DNA from: an uncultured bacterium
GTDB lineage: Bacteria > Margulisbacteria > Marinamargulisbacteria > SXXA01
Reading direction: 5' to 3'
Assembly: GCA_903864835.1 (NCBI GenBank)
Contig: CAIPHK010000021.1
Coordinates: forward strand, 62,001 to 126,000
Length of the DNA: 64,000 nucleotides
Shown here: piece by piece, positions 35,672 through 44,777 of the stretch
Position numbering within the stretch: position 1 is the first letter of the stretch
Layout of the letters: the number at the start of each line of letters is the position of its first letter
Position numbers and translations under genes: made by a program
Notes under the pieces: model-generated
Told to the model about the DNA's origin: nothing
Seen by the model: only the letters and a program-made list of their open reading frames with translations
The model's database searches: none

Positions 35672-36646
35672 TCAATTCAAGAATCTCAACACCTCCTTCG
35701 CTGCGTAGGTAATGATGATATCTGCGCCAGCACGTTTCATTGAAATGAGGGATTCGAGCATCAAATCAGCTTCGTTCGCGATGCGTTTTTCGCCGGCTAA
35801 TTTGATCATGCTGTATTCTCCAGATACCTGGTAAACGGCGATCGGCTGATGGACAAGGTCACGAATCCGGCTGACCATATCGAGGTAAAACATTCCTGGT
35901 TTTACCATGACAATATCTGCACCTTCCGCAATATCCGTGAGGGTTTCGAGTATCGCTTCTCTTGATTGCGTGGGATTGAGCTGATGGCCTTTTCGATCTC
36001 CTTTGAATTGGTGAGACGAGCCTGCTGCATCTCGAAAGGGACCATATAGGGCCGATGCGTACTTGGCGGAATAGGCCATAATTCCAACTCCGGGATGGCG
36101 TGAATCATCAAGACTATTTCGAATGGCTTGGACTGCTCCATCCATCATTCCGGAGGGGGCAATAAAATCTGCTCCTGCATTTGCATAAGAAAATGCAATT
36201 TTTTTCAAGCAATCTAGCGTTGCGTCATTGTCGAGGCCTCGGGTCGTCATGATGCCACAGTGCCCGTTGGTGGTGTATTCACATAGGCAACAATCGGCAA
36301 ATATGACCATTTCGGGTCGTTTTGACTTGGTCAGTTTGATTACTGTCTGTACTCCTCCCTGCGGATTCCAGGCGCCAGTCCCGTGGGGATCTTTATGTCG
36401 GGGAATTCCAAATAATAAGACGGATCGGATCCCCAATGAATAGGCCTCTTCTATTTCAGCGATTGCTGATTCGGTTGAATGTTGAAATACCCCTGGCATT
36501 GACTTTACTGCGACTGGAGATGTGATGTCTTCCTTGATAAAAATGGGGAGCATTAGGTCGCGTGCGGACAACCGCGTTTCGGATAACATTTCCCGGATTC
36601 CCGAGGTGCGACGTAATGAGTGAAACCGTTTGAATTGCGAGGTCAT
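35672..36646 (-). CDS. hemB: Delta-aminolevulinic acid dehydratase (porphobilinogen synthase)
   Basis: This 324-residue enzyme condenses two 5-aminolevulinates to porphobilinogen. The zinc-type cysteine cluster is present (FADCCLCEYTTNGHCG), as are the two Schiff-base lysine regions MAYSAKYASALYGPF and IVMVKPGMFYLDMV. It is the last gene of the hemA-hemC-hemD-hemB operon and overlaps hemD by ATGA. Cys-rich metal site argues for zinc rather than magnesium dependence. Confidence 0.97.
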   Translation of the reverse strand: MTSQFKRFHSLRRTSGIREMLSETRLSARDLMLPIFIKEDITSPVAVKSMPGVFQHSTESAIAEIEEAYSLGIRSVLLFGIPRHKDPHGTGAWNPQGGVQTVIKLTKSKRPEMVIFADCCLCEYTTNGHCGIMTTRGLDNDATLDCLKKIAFSYANAGADFIAPSGMMDGAVQAIRNSLDDSRHPGVGIMAYSAKYASALYGPFRDAAGSSHQFKGDRKGHQLNPTQSREAILETLTDIAEGADIVMVKPGMFYLDMVSRIRDLVHQPIAVYQVSGEYSMIKLAGEKRIANEADLMLESLISMKRAGADIIITYAAKEVLRFLN

Positions 36647-37389
36647 GATATAAGCCTTTTTTTTGAGTGAGTGGTTAAAATAGACGAGACGACACCGGCT
36701 TGCGTCGACGGCGACGCCACAATAACTTTCGAAGCGAATGGACGGATGGCTTGTGCGGTTTGTTCCCCCATCGCTACATAAATGGGAGATTCGGTTTGCG
36801 GGGGGTGTTGAGAAAAAAAGCTATGGGCAATAGAGCTACTAGTAATAACGATGTAATCATACTGAGTTAGCGATGCGATCGCAATTGGAATTGGTGCGGG
36901 GCGATATATTGATATTTCGATAAGCGAAAGGCCTGTTAACATGGCTGACAGATACGGGCTCGCGGCTTCGGATTTGGGATAGAGTAACGTTTGAGCTCCG
37001 AATTTTGAGCGAAACTGCCGAATTATTCCGTCAGCGTTGTATTCAGTGGGGACAAGAATGCGTTCTCGTCTGATTCCATGTTTGATCAGGGTTTCTGCCG
37101 TGCTTGGGCCAACGGCGACATATATTTTATTCTTAAGGTGGTTGGGTAAAGTGGGCTGAGTAAAAATGAGTTCAATGGCATGCTTGCTGGTGAATATCAC
37201 GACGTCGACTTGCTGAAGTAGCGTCGGCGTAATTTGAGACAATCCAGTTGATATTGGAAGGATTTTAATTGCAGGGATGGCATGTACGATCGCCCCCAAT
37301 TGAGTACAGGAATCGCAAATAATAGTGGCTTCAGAGGGATGCCGCAGTACCAAGATTTTAGTATCGACTAAAGAGGGGACTCTTTCCAT
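36643..37389 (-). CDS. hemD: Uroporphyrinogen-III synthase
   Basis: This 248-residue protein has the poorly conserved two-domain HemD fold: KILVLRHPSEAT at the start, VVIFTSKHAIELIF in domain 1, VAVGPSTAETL, and the domain-2 counterpart YDYIVITSSSIAHSFF followed by VAMGEQTAQAI. It closes hydroxymethylbilane to uroporphyrinogen III. Its identity is firmly supported by position between hemC (22-base overlap) and hemB (4-base overlap). Confidence 0.9.
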   Translation of the reverse strand: MERVPSLVDTKILVLRHPSEATIICDSCTQLGAIVHAIPAIKILPISTGLSQITPTLLQQVDVVIFTSKHAIELIFTQPTLPNHLKNKIYVAVGPSTAETLIKHGIRRERILVPTEYNADGIIRQFRSKFGAQTLLYPKSEAASPYLSAMLTGLSLIEISIYRPAPIPIAIASLTQYDYIVITSSSIAHSFFSQHPPQTESPIYVAMGEQTAQAIRPFASKVIVASPSTQAGVVSSILTTHSKKRLIS

Positions 37390-38264
37390 TCATGGCCTTT
37401 TTTTGTGCATTCTGATAGGCAAATGCTGATGTCACAGGAGAATGATTCTATTTCGGTTTTTGATAGGTCCTGAGATGCTCGGAATAAGATGGTTGAAAAG
37501 AGACCATTGGTGATGTGGCTATGCATCCCAAGGGGGGTTTGACAGTCAAACCCGACGGCTTTTAGAAATGCCAACTGGGCATTCGATAAAACAAATTGAA
37601 CAGGGTGGCTAACTTGGCGACAGATTCGGATATGGGTGTGATCTCCGTTTCGGGCCTCAAGAGCGACAACACCTTGGCCGGGTGCGGGGATAAAATGATT
37701 GGCTGGCAAGACCTGGTGTGGGTGTTGGGTTAGCCCTAGCCGAATGAGGCTTACGTCTGACAGTAAAATAGCGTCTAGTCCGTCCTGGAGTTTAGCGATG
37801 CGTGTGCCAATATTGCCGCGTATATCCTGGGTTTGGACATCGGGCCGCATGTATTTGAGGAGGGCTTTTCGTCGCATGCTTCCGGTTCCGATAATGGCGT
37901 GCCGGGGTAGTGTTTCAAGTGTGTATCCCGAGAGGCTCACAAGGACATCGTTGACTGATTCTGCTTTTAGGAATCCGAATAACGCAAGGCCAGGGTACGT
38001 GTTGCTGGTTACATCCTTTAACGAATGAACTGCGATATCGATTTCATTCCGAAGGAGGGCCTCTTCAAGTTCTCGAATAAAGACGCCTTTTCCGCCGATG
38101 TGAGAAAGTGGAGAGGCTTGATTTTGATCGCCTTTTGTTTCGACCTCAACAATTTGAACTTGGATACCTTGTTTGAGATTTTCGATTCTTCGGGTCACGA
38201 TGGCGGCTTGGGCAAGCGCCAATGGGGATTTGCGGGTCCCGATTCGGACCAGCTTCTCTGTCAT
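37368..38264 (-). CDS. hemC: Hydroxymethylbilane synthase (porphobilinogen deaminase)
   Basis: This 298-residue enzyme polymerises four porphobilinogens. Recognised by IGTRKSPLALAQA, GKGVFIRELEEALL, the DIAVHSLKDV aspartate region, GTGSMRRKALL and PAPGQGVVALE. The cysteine that carries the dipyrromethane cofactor is in VGFDCQTPLG. It overlaps hemA by ATGA and hemD by 22 bases. Confidence 0.97.
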   Translation of the reverse strand: MTEKLVRIGTRKSPLALAQAAIVTRRIENLKQGIQVQIVEVETKGDQNQASPLSHIGGKGVFIRELEEALLRNEIDIAVHSLKDVTSNTYPGLALFGFLKAESVNDVLVSLSGYTLETLPRHAIIGTGSMRRKALLKYMRPDVQTQDIRGNIGTRIAKLQDGLDAILLSDVSLIRLGLTQHPHQVLPANHFIPAPGQGVVALEARNGDHTHIRICRQVSHPVQFVLSNAQLAFLKAVGFDCQTPLGMHSHITNGLFSTILFRASQDLSKTEIESFSCDISICLSECTKKGHEWKESPL

Positions 38265-39280
38265 GTTTTATGTAGAATTCTGCGGTGTAGCCATTGCTCA
38301 TATTTGAGCTGTTCGTCTTCCAAAATTGCTTGGATTTTTAACGCTTCTTTTCGGCGTTTCATGACATTTTTATCTGCGATTTGTTTGAGGCCGTCGACCG
38401 AAATGACTTGGCAGGTTGCCATATCAATGGCGGGATCAACGTTTCGTGGAACCGTGAGGTCTACGATCAGGGAGGTCGCGGACGGATTTTGAAAATGTGC
38501 CGGGCGGATGACATAGTCCGATGCAGCGGTAGCGACAATCACAATGTTAAATTGACGGACAGAATCGGCGAGGGCTCCATAGTCGAGTACGGATACACCC
38601 AATTCTTCAGCAATTTTTGACGCCTTTTCTAGCGTCCGATTGCAGATCGTAATCGATGGATGGCCAATAGATACCAACTTTTTGATTGCGCGATATCCCA
38701 TAGTTCCGGTGCCGACAATTAAAATGGAATGTTCAAAATAGTCTAACTTCAATTCTCGAATGGCATCGATGGCAATAGAACTAATTGAATACGAGCCTCG
38801 AGAAATTTCGGTTTCATGGCGTACGCGTTTTCCAACGCCAATTGCGCTTTGAAAGAGTTTGTTGGTTGTGGGGCCCGTGGTATTCAGGGCGTGGAAATCC
38901 GCGTAGGCTTTTTTGACCTGGGACAGTATTTCGTCTTCGCCAAAAACCATCGATTCAACTCCAGAAGCAACATTGAATAAGTGGGTAATTACCTCACTGT
39001 TCGTCAGTGAATAGACAATAGTACGGATGGTTTCTCTTGGGATATTTGCAGAGTCTGCGATAAATGATGTTAGCCAATGGCCAGCGTCGTCGACGTTTTC
39101 TGCAACAAAATACAGTTCGAAGCGGTTACAGGTCGCAAGTATCACTAATTCGGTAATCGGCGACTCGTCGCGGACCATTTGGCAAAAAGCTTGCCATGAC
39201 TCATTTTTGAGATAAATCAATTCAATATCTCTTAATGGAGATCGTTTATGGTCAGTTCCAATAAAGCCTAGTTTCATCAT
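38261..39280 (-). CDS. hemA: Glutamyl-tRNA reductase lacking the C-terminal dimerisation domain
   Basis: This 339-residue enzyme reduces glutamyl-tRNA to glutamate-1-semialdehyde with NADPH, the first committed step of the C5 pathway, feeding HemL. The catalytic cysteine lies in ILATCNRFELY, SMVFGEDEILSQVK follows, and the NADP domain has LIVGTGTMGYRAIKKL. Usual length is about 420 residues; this protein stops right after the linker helix (EQWLHRRIL), so the C-terminal helical dimerisation domain is missing. The stop overlaps hemC by ATGA, showing this is not a sequencing truncation. Two adjacent ATG codons (39280 and 39277) begin it; a longer open frame upstream is not HemA-like. Short forms are known, for example in Chlamydia. 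Confidence 0.92.
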   Translation of the reverse strand: MMKLGFIGTDHKRSPLRDIELIYLKNESWQAFCQMVRDESPITELVILATCNRFELYFVAENVDDAGHWLTSFIADSANIPRETIRTIVYSLTNSEVITHLFNVASGVESMVFGEDEILSQVKKAYADFHALNTTGPTTNKLFQSAIGVGKRVRHETEISRGSYSISSIAIDAIRELKLDYFEHSILIVGTGTMGYRAIKKLVSIGHPSITICNRTLEKASKIAEELGVSVLDYGALADSVRQFNIVIVATAASDYVIRPAHFQNPSATSLIVDLTVPRNVDPAIDMATCQVISVDGLKQIADKNVMKRRKEALKIQAILEDEQLKYEQWLHRRILHKT

Positions 39281-39429
39281 GGTATGGCTAGAATTGTATC
39301 TTTTTCGAGCTTTATTTTGCAACGAGGCTGAGTAGGGTTTTCCAGGGGGGATGAGTTGTGTTGAGACCCCTAGATTGCAATTTGAGCCTCTGTCTCTTAG
39401 TATTGCTTGGGATTTTTTTAACCAAACCA

Positions 39430-40257
39430 ATGAGACTAAATCGTAGGCCCAATTTTTTTCTGACTCATGGGTTCGCCCTTTGTATGGGTGGTGTGGTGGC
39501 TCTATTTTCTTTTGTTTCGACTCTTGAGGCTCGGTTTACTCCAGAGGTTGAGGAGATTGAAGATCCTTCAATTCGGATGGTGGTTCAGTCGATGCGTGCC
39601 CATCAGACTCAGTGGTACGCGATTTTGGTGCAAACGACTAACGTGGATACGCCAGGATATGTTGAGCCAGGGGGCTATAATTATAAGGACAAAGATGGGA
39701 ATATCGAGATGATGCCGTTTTATCGATGGCGATCGGGTCCAGTTGTTGAGACCAGTCAAGCATTGGATTTTTATCTTGATGCGAGTAGTCGCGGCTTTTT
39801 TCAGGTGTTGGTTCCCACCGGATTGGGATATACACGTGATGGCCGATTTGCGTTGACGTTGAATCGCAAATTGGTCATGTTGGCGGGTGGGTTCCCTGTG
39901 TTAGGTGAGCGTGGCGAGATTTATCTTCCGCCAGGAAATGAGATTGCGGTATCTAAGACCGGTCAAATTTTTGTGGATGGGTCACCCGTTGATCGGATGA
40001 AGGTGGTTCTCTTCAAAGAGAAGGGGCTTTCTCAATTAGAATCGTTGAACGGAAGTATTTTTTATTGCAGCGGGGACCCGGAAATTGAGCTTGAGGGTGA
40101 ATACGGTGTTCGGCAGGGATTTTTGGAGCAAAATAACGTTTTGAAGGCACTGGTTGGGGATGGCGCAATGGCAGCCCGTGCGTATGAGGCGACCTCGAAA
40201 GCGGGTAAGTCTATTACGAAAGAAATGAGCTCGGCTATTCAGTTAGGTAGCCCCTAA
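39430..40257 (+). CDS. flgF: FlgF/FlgG-family flagellar rod protein with N-terminal signal peptide
   Basis: From the ATG at 39430 this 275-residue protein opens with a Sec-type signal peptide (RLNRRP, hydrophobic ALCMGGVVALFSFVS, cleavage near TLEA). A rod-protein sequence follows: the helical AILVQTTNVDTPGYV resembles the NLANVNTPGYK motif, with GLGYTRDGRFALTLNRKLVM and the C-terminal FLEQNNVLKALVGDGAMAARAYEATS. FlgF normally has no signal peptide because it uses the flagellar type III exporter. A GTG at 39358 after a G-run would add a second hydrophobic stretch and is judged less likely. Position before flgG supports FlgF. Confidence 0.75.
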   Translation: MRLNRRPNFFLTHGFALCMGGVVALFSFVSTLEARFTPEVEEIEDPSIRMVVQSMRAHQTQWYAILVQTTNVDTPGYVEPGGYNYKDKDGNIEMMPFYRWRSGPVVETSQALDFYLDASSRGFFQVLVPTGLGYTRDGRFALTLNRKLVMLAGGFPVLGERGEIYLPPGNEIAVSKTGQIFVDGSPVDRMKVVLFKEKGLSQLESLNGSIFYCSGDPEIELEGEYGVRQGFLEQNNVLKALVGDGAMAARAYEATSKAGKSITKEMSSAIQLGSP

Positions 40258-40347
40258 GAGAATAGCGTTTAGACAATGTCGGTGGGTTTGTATGTTTGGA
40301 TCGGGTCGTTTATGTCGATAGTTTAATAATCCCAGGAGGTAATAATC

Positions 40348-41151
40348 ATGATTTCACAGATGCACATGGCCAAATCTGCATTGTTCGCGTTTCAGCGAAA
40401 ATTGCAGGTAATTGTCAATAATATTTCGAATGCCCAGACGGTGGGTTACAAACGACGTGGTGTTGAAATGGAAAGTTTGTTTCCATTGGTGTTGGAATCT
40501 GTCATTAACGAAGGTGATGATAGTACGGTTGGTAATTCCAATAGCCGTAAGCGATATGTAGAATACGGACAAGGCGTTCGGATTGCAGATATCCGAAAAG
40601 ATATGACGCCTGGTAGTATCGAGGTGACCAATCAGCCGTTGGATATGGCGATTGATGGGGCTGGTTTTTTTCAGTTTCGGATGAGTGATGGGCAGGTTGC
40701 GTTTGGACGTGCAGGTAATTTGCATGTGGATTCTGAAGGTAACGTCGTCGACCCGAACGGACATCCCCTTGAGCCAGCGATTCGTCTTCCTCGTGAGTTT
40801 TCGGAAGTCATTATAAATGATGAGGGTAAAGTGTTTATTCAGACGAACGGAGACCCTACACCCAGAGAAGTGGGTCAGATCATGTTGGCCGTTTTTCCTA
40901 ACTCCGGAGGATTAAAAGACGTGGGCCAGAATTTGTATGCGCAAACGGCAGCGTCTGGGGACCCAAGTTTTGAAATTCCAGGACGTCAGCTGGCGGGTGC
41001 GATTAAACAGCGGGCCCTTGAATTTTCTAATGTTAACGTTATTGAAGAGATGATGGCGATGGTGTTGTGTCAACGTGCCTTTGACGTCACGATTAAGGCG
41101 ATTAATTCCGGCGATGCGATGTTGAAATCCGGAAGCGATCTCGGAAAATAA
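40348..41151 (+). CDS. flgG: Flagellar distal rod protein FlgG
   Basis: This 267-residue protein forms the distal rod. It begins with the rod/hook helix and NNISNAQTVGYKRRGVE, has the central DMAIDGAGFFQFRMSDGQVAFGRAGNL region, and ends with VIEEMMAMVLCQRAFDVTIKAI. Unlike its neighbours FlgF, FlgB and FlgC it has no signal peptide, so it likely uses the flagellar exporter. AGGAGG lies ahead of the ATG, the clearest ribosome site in this cluster, after a 90-base gap that has no gene. Confidence 0.93.
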   Translation: MISQMHMAKSALFAFQRKLQVIVNNISNAQTVGYKRRGVEMESLFPLVLESVINEGDDSTVGNSNSRKRYVEYGQGVRIADIRKDMTPGSIEVTNQPLDMAIDGAGFFQFRMSDGQVAFGRAGNLHVDSEGNVVDPNGHPLEPAIRLPREFSEVIINDEGKVFIQTNGDPTPREVGQIMLAVFPNSGGLKDVGQNLYAQTAASGDPSFEIPGRQLAGAIKQRALEFSNVNVIEEMMAMVLCQRAFDVTIKAINSGDAMLKSGSDLGK

Positions 41152-41158
41152 ATTTAGT

Positions 41159-41878
41159 TTGGCTAAACAAGTTCTTTTTGTATTTTTATGTATGTTTTTG
41201 GCGACCGCTGTCTTCGGGATGACGGTTGCTGACGTTCAGAACCAAATGAAGACATCTATTTCTGATCGAGTAAATCGACAACTGAATCGATTTTCTGACT
41301 TGGAATTGATGGTTCAAGTCCATCTGCCCGAGCAGTCTACGGCCCTTTTAGCGAGTGCTGTGAGTGTCAATTTCCAATTGTCTGAGTATGGTAACTATGT
41401 GGGGCGGTCGTCGATTCCAATCGGATTGATAGATGCCCGCCATCGTGTTTTTTCAACAGTTAAAGCCGTGGTAGATGTGTCGGTCACTGGAGGCTATGTA
41501 GTGGCGACGCATATCCTTACGAAGGGGCAGCGTATTGCCTCGGAAGATGTCACGCTTAGGAGGGGCACGATTAATGACGTGTCTCGACAGGCGTTTGGCT
41601 CAGTGGATATGGTGTTGGGCAAAGAAGTCGTAGCGACGGTGTCGGATGGGGTTCCTTTGACCCAACCGGTGCTTAGGGACGTCCCTGATGTTCGGAGGGG
41701 TGACTTTGTTTTGGTGGATTACCGAAATGGCGGTGTTCAGGTGCGGGTGCCGGGGGAGGCATTGGCGGATGGCCGTATTGGTGATCGAATTCGAGTTCGA
41801 CTAAAATTGGATTCCCGTAAGATAATGGAGGGTAAAATTGTTGATTCAACGACAGTTCGCGTTAGCGCTAATTACTAG
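41159..41878 (+). CDS. flgA: Flagellar P-ring assembly chaperone FlgA
   Basis: This 239-residue periplasmic protein has a signal peptide (VLFVFLCMFLATAVFG) and the SAF domain of FlgA (VVATHILTKGQRIASEDVTLRRG, LGKEVVATVSDGVPL, VRRGDFVLVDYRNGGVQVRV). FlgA helps FlgI assemble the P ring. The start appears to be TTG at 41159; ATG at 41192 would shorten the signal peptide. It overlaps flgH by 41 bases. Confidence 0.88.
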   Translation: MAKQVLFVFLCMFLATAVFGMTVADVQNQMKTSISDRVNRQLNRFSDLELMVQVHLPEQSTALLASAVSVNFQLSEYGNYVGRSSIPIGLIDARHRVFSTVKAVVDVSVTGGYVVATHILTKGQRIASEDVTLRRGTINDVSRQAFGSVDMVLGKEVVATVSDGVPLTQPVLRDVPDVRRGDFVLVDYRNGGVQVRVPGEALADGRIGDRIRVRLKLDSRKIMEGKIVDSTTVRVSANY

Positions 41879-42458
41879 TATATTGATGGGTGTTGCCCTG
41901 CCTTTGCATGCAGATTCACTGTGGGATTCAGGTAAAGGAAATCTGTATAGTGCGGAGCGTAGTCGGCCCAAAGTGGGCGATGTGGTGACTATTGTTGTCT
42001 CGGAGGCATCGAGTGCGCAACAGGAAGCGACGACCCGGACATCTAAAGAGTCGGGTATCGGTATAGATTTTGAGTCAGGATGGGATCAGGTTGCCAACTT
42101 ATTGGGTAGCGAAACCATTCGTAAAACGTACTCTGGCAAGATCAAGGGCAGTGATGATTATCGTGGGACTGGGCAGACGGCACGAAAGAGTACCGTACGG
42201 GCTATGGTAACGGCTGTGATTACTGAGATTTTGGAAAATGGTAATGTTTACGTGGTTGGAGAACATAAGGTAAAAGTAAACCAAGAAATGGAGACTATTC
42301 GTGTTTCTGGCATTATCCGACCTGGGGATATTAGTGCGGCGAATACGATTGATTCCTATAAGATAGCAAAAGCAGAAGTGTCGGTTAATGGGTCGGGCGT
42401 GGTTGGATCAAAACAGTCTCCTGGAGTGCTTACCAAAATGTTCAGTTGGTTTTTCTAA
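41838..42458 (+). CDS. flgH: Flagellar L-ring protein FlgH without a lipobox
   Basis: This 206-residue protein forms the outer-membrane L ring. FlgH motifs are present: SLWDSGKGNLYSAERSR, KVGDVVTIVVSEASSA, and the C-terminal VSGIIRPGDISAANTIDS. Start is TTG at 41838 with GGAGG seven bases upstream. The signal peptide ends LPLHA/DSLWD with no cysteine anywhere near it, whereas FlgH is normally a lipoprotein. It overlaps flgI by TAATG. Confidence 0.92.
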   Translation: MLIQRQFALALITSILMGVALPLHADSLWDSGKGNLYSAERSRPKVGDVVTIVVSEASSAQQEATTRTSKESGIGIDFESGWDQVANLLGSETIRKTYSGKIKGSDDYRGTGQTARKSTVRAMVTAVITEILENGNVYVVGEHKVKVNQEMETIRVSGIIRPGDISAANTIDSYKIAKAEVSVNGSGVVGSKQSPGVLTKMFSWFF

Positions 42459-43579
42459 TGATAAAGACGATTATGACGCGGTTTTGGGTGGCTCTTTTTG
42501 TTATTCTTACCCCTGTAATTGTGGTGGCGGACGCATTGCCCGTACGACTTAAAGACGTTGGGAAGATGTTTGAGGCCCGAGATAATCAGTTAATAGGGTA
42601 TGGATTGGTTGTGGGGCTGCGAGGAACGGGAGATACCCGCTTAAGTGGATTTACGGAAGCATCCCTCGGTAACTTGTTGAGAAAAATGGGTATAGCGTCG
42701 ACAGGGCAGTCCTTTGGGTCTCGGAATGTGGCCTCTGTAATGGTGACGGCATCCTTGCCGCCATTCGTTCGTAAGGGCCAGAAAATTTCCGTGACGGTAT
42801 CTGCGCTTGGAGATTCGACTAATTTATCGGGAGGTACATTAATCATTACGCCGTTGATGGGTGCGGATATGAATATTTATGCGGTTGCCCAAGGGAGTGT
42901 CCTTGTCGGCGGAATTAGCGAAACATCGGCTAAAGCGAGATATTCAAAAAATCAAACCAACTCAGGTACGATCCCCCTTGGGGCCATTGTCGAGGAAGAA
43001 GTGGCGGTGACGATGACCGATTTGCATAATTTGACCTTTGTCTTGAATGAAGCCAATTTTATTACCACTGCACGAGCGGTCCAGGCGGTGCAGGCAGCGG
43101 GCTTTAAGGGCGCAAAGGCGATAGATGCAACGATGATTAAAATTCCGTTGTCCGATCTTGATTCCACGGATTTGGTGGCCGCCATTGCACAGATAGAAAA
43201 TATTTCTTTTGTACCCGATTCGTCAGGCAAAGTGGTAATTGATTCACGCTCTGGAACCATTGTGATTGGTGAAATGGTTCGGTTGGCACCGGTGGCGTTG
43301 ACTCATGGTAGTATTTCGATTCGTGTGACCGATACTGAGGGTGGGGGCGGTGCGGCATCGGCCTTGGGTGGTGGTGGACAAGGTGCTGCCGCCGCAGCGC
43401 CAGAATCGATACGGGTGGATGAGTCTGAGAACAAGTTTATTTATCTTAATCCAACGTCGACGTTATCCAGTTTGGTCAATTCATTGAATGAAATTGGCGC
43501 GTCCCCCCGCGATATGGTGTCAATTATTCAGGCATTAAAAGAATCCGGATCATTGGTTGCGGACGTCCAGATTTTATGA
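42458..43579 (+). CDS. flgI: Flagellar P-ring protein FlgI
   Basis: This 373-residue periplasmic protein builds the P ring around the rod. After a signal peptide (FWVALFVILTPVIVVA) it shows VRLKDVGKMFEARDNQLIGYGLVVGLRGTGD, whose key part is NQLIGYGLVVGL, and ASVMVTASLPPFVRKGQKI, NIYAVAQGSV and C-terminal SLVNSLNEIGASPRDMVSIIQALKE in short form. The ATG at 42458 overlaps the flgH stop. It overlaps the next gene by ATGA. Confidence 0.96.
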   Translation: MIKTIMTRFWVALFVILTPVIVVADALPVRLKDVGKMFEARDNQLIGYGLVVGLRGTGDTRLSGFTEASLGNLLRKMGIASTGQSFGSRNVASVMVTASLPPFVRKGQKISVTVSALGDSTNLSGGTLIITPLMGADMNIYAVAQGSVLVGGISETSAKARYSKNQTNSGTIPLGAIVEEEVAVTMTDLHNLTFVLNEANFITTARAVQAVQAAGFKGAKAIDATMIKIPLSDLDSTDLVAAIAQIENISFVPDSSGKVVIDSRSGTIVIGEMVRLAPVALTHGSISIRVTDTEGGGGAASALGGGGQGAAAAAPESIRVDESENKFIYLNPTSTLSSLVNSLNEIGASPRDMVSIIQALKESGSLVADVQIL

Positions 43580-44007
43580 GAATTGGGTTTTGGATTTATG
43601 GGCTCTCAACCCTGGTTCTGTTGTCTGGCACCATTGTCGGGACTGAAATGGACGTCATGTTAAGCGCCGATCGCATGGCGACTGCCCGTGGGGCGGGGAA
43701 GGATCCCGCAAAGTCGATGGAAGAAATTCAATCGTATTTAATCGAAACCTTGTTTTTGCAGCCTTTTTCGGATAGTAATCAATCTGTCTTAACTGAAGAA
43801 GAAGAAGGCGATATGGGATCTCTGTCGGATAAGACAATGCAAACCTCAATGATGAATCGTACGTTCGCAAAGCAATTGGCGAAACAGGATTTGTTGGGGC
43901 TCAAAAAACACTATATTCGGCCGGACGTTCAGAGTATTGTTCCCCGGGTGGACGTGCCAGAGTCGGTGAGTGCTGCCCCGTATTTGGTAGGATTGTTGTC
44001 GGACTAA
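43576..44007 (+). CDS. flgJ: FlgJ-like rod-associated protein with signal peptide
   Basis: This 143-residue protein directly follows flgI, the usual place of flgJ, and its middle resembles the rod-binding domain (MEEIQSYLIETLFLQPF; later MNRTFAKQLAKQDLLGLKKH). There is no muramidase domain. It opens with a hydrophobic signal-like segment (WIYGLSTLVLLSGTIVG), unlike FlgJ proteins that are exported by the flagellar apparatus. Similarity is limited, so the assignment rests partly on order. Confidence 0.55.
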   Translation: MRIGFWIYGLSTLVLLSGTIVGTEMDVMLSADRMATARGAGKDPAKSMEEIQSYLIETLFLQPFSDSNQSVLTEEEEGDMGSLSDKTMQTSMMNRTFAKQLAKQDLLGLKKHYIRPDVQSIVPRVDVPESVSAAPYLVGLLSD

Positions 44008-44023
44008 GTAGGGAGTTGAGTCG

Positions 44024-44767
44024 TTGGCGAAGGAAGTAAATAAGGTTGATGTGAATCGTTTGCAGCACCAATCGCTGATGCAAAGTAGGCCGTTGCCGCC
44101 GTTAGACGATGATTTTGTAAGAGAACATCAGTCGATGATTGAAGCAATAGCGTCTGGAATTGTTGGACGTGGAGCGTTGCCAACGGGAGTCGATTTTGAC
44201 GATTTAGTGAGCTGGGGCGGGGAAGGCCTTATTAAGGCATATCGGAACTATCGTCCCGACAAGGGGACCGTCTTCAAAACCTATGCCTACTATCGAATTC
44301 GTGGTGAAATGTATGATCGGATTCGATCGGAATGGCAGTATCGCAACCCGGTTGATTATGCGGAGCAACGGCGTAAAATTCAGGAACGGATCGCGGATGT
44401 TGTCGAGGAAGCCTTGGCTACTAATGTCGATGTGTCCGGATCTGAAATCGAGGAACGAATGAATCATTTGATTTATGATTCAGCGGTGGTATTCCTGGTA
44501 TCGTTAGAGGGTATCGAAGACGTGGAAGGGGTTACCGATGATCGATTTGAAGCCGCAGAAACCAATCATTCGGAGCTTTGGGATGAAATTGCTAAACTCG
44601 ATACCGAAGAACGCCAAGTAATAGAAATGTTTTATGTGCATGGACTTAAGCAAAAAGAGATTTCGGAAAAGCTGAATCAGTCCCGGAGTCGGGTGTGTCG
44701 AATTCATATGAAGGTTCTTGATAAATTGCGTCGTCGCTTGTCTCGGCAAAAACTACAGAGTTTGTAA
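44024..44767 (+). CDS. fliA: Flagellar sigma factor FliA (sigma-28)
   Basis: This 247-residue sigma-70-family protein has region 2 (DFDDLVSWGGEGLIKAYRNY, FKTYAYYRIRGEMYDRIR), region 3 and region 4 (KLDTEERQVIEMFYVHGL, KQKEISEKLNQSRSRVCRIH). It directs RNA polymerase to late flagellar promoters. TTG at 44024 appears to be the start, with AGGGAG eight bases upstream. The gene lies in the middle of the rod-gene run, so it is probably co-transcribed with class II structural genes. Confidence 0.92.
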   Translation: MAKEVNKVDVNRLQHQSLMQSRPLPPLDDDFVREHQSMIEAIASGIVGRGALPTGVDFDDLVSWGGEGLIKAYRNYRPDKGTVFKTYAYYRIRGEMYDRIRSEWQYRNPVDYAEQRRKIQERIADVVEEALATNVDVSGSEIEERMNHLIYDSAVVFLVSLEGIEDVEGVTDDRFEAAETNHSELWDEIAKLDTEERQVIEMFYVHGLKQKEISEKLNQSRSRVCRIHMKVLDKLRRRLSRQKLQSL

Positions 44768-44777
44768 GGAGTATTGT

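Noticed and set aside
39358-39429. GTG start giving a longer FlgF-like protein
   Set aside because: It would place a second hydrophobic segment before a good signal peptide; the ATG at 39430 gives a cleaner protein, although a G-run precedes the GTG.
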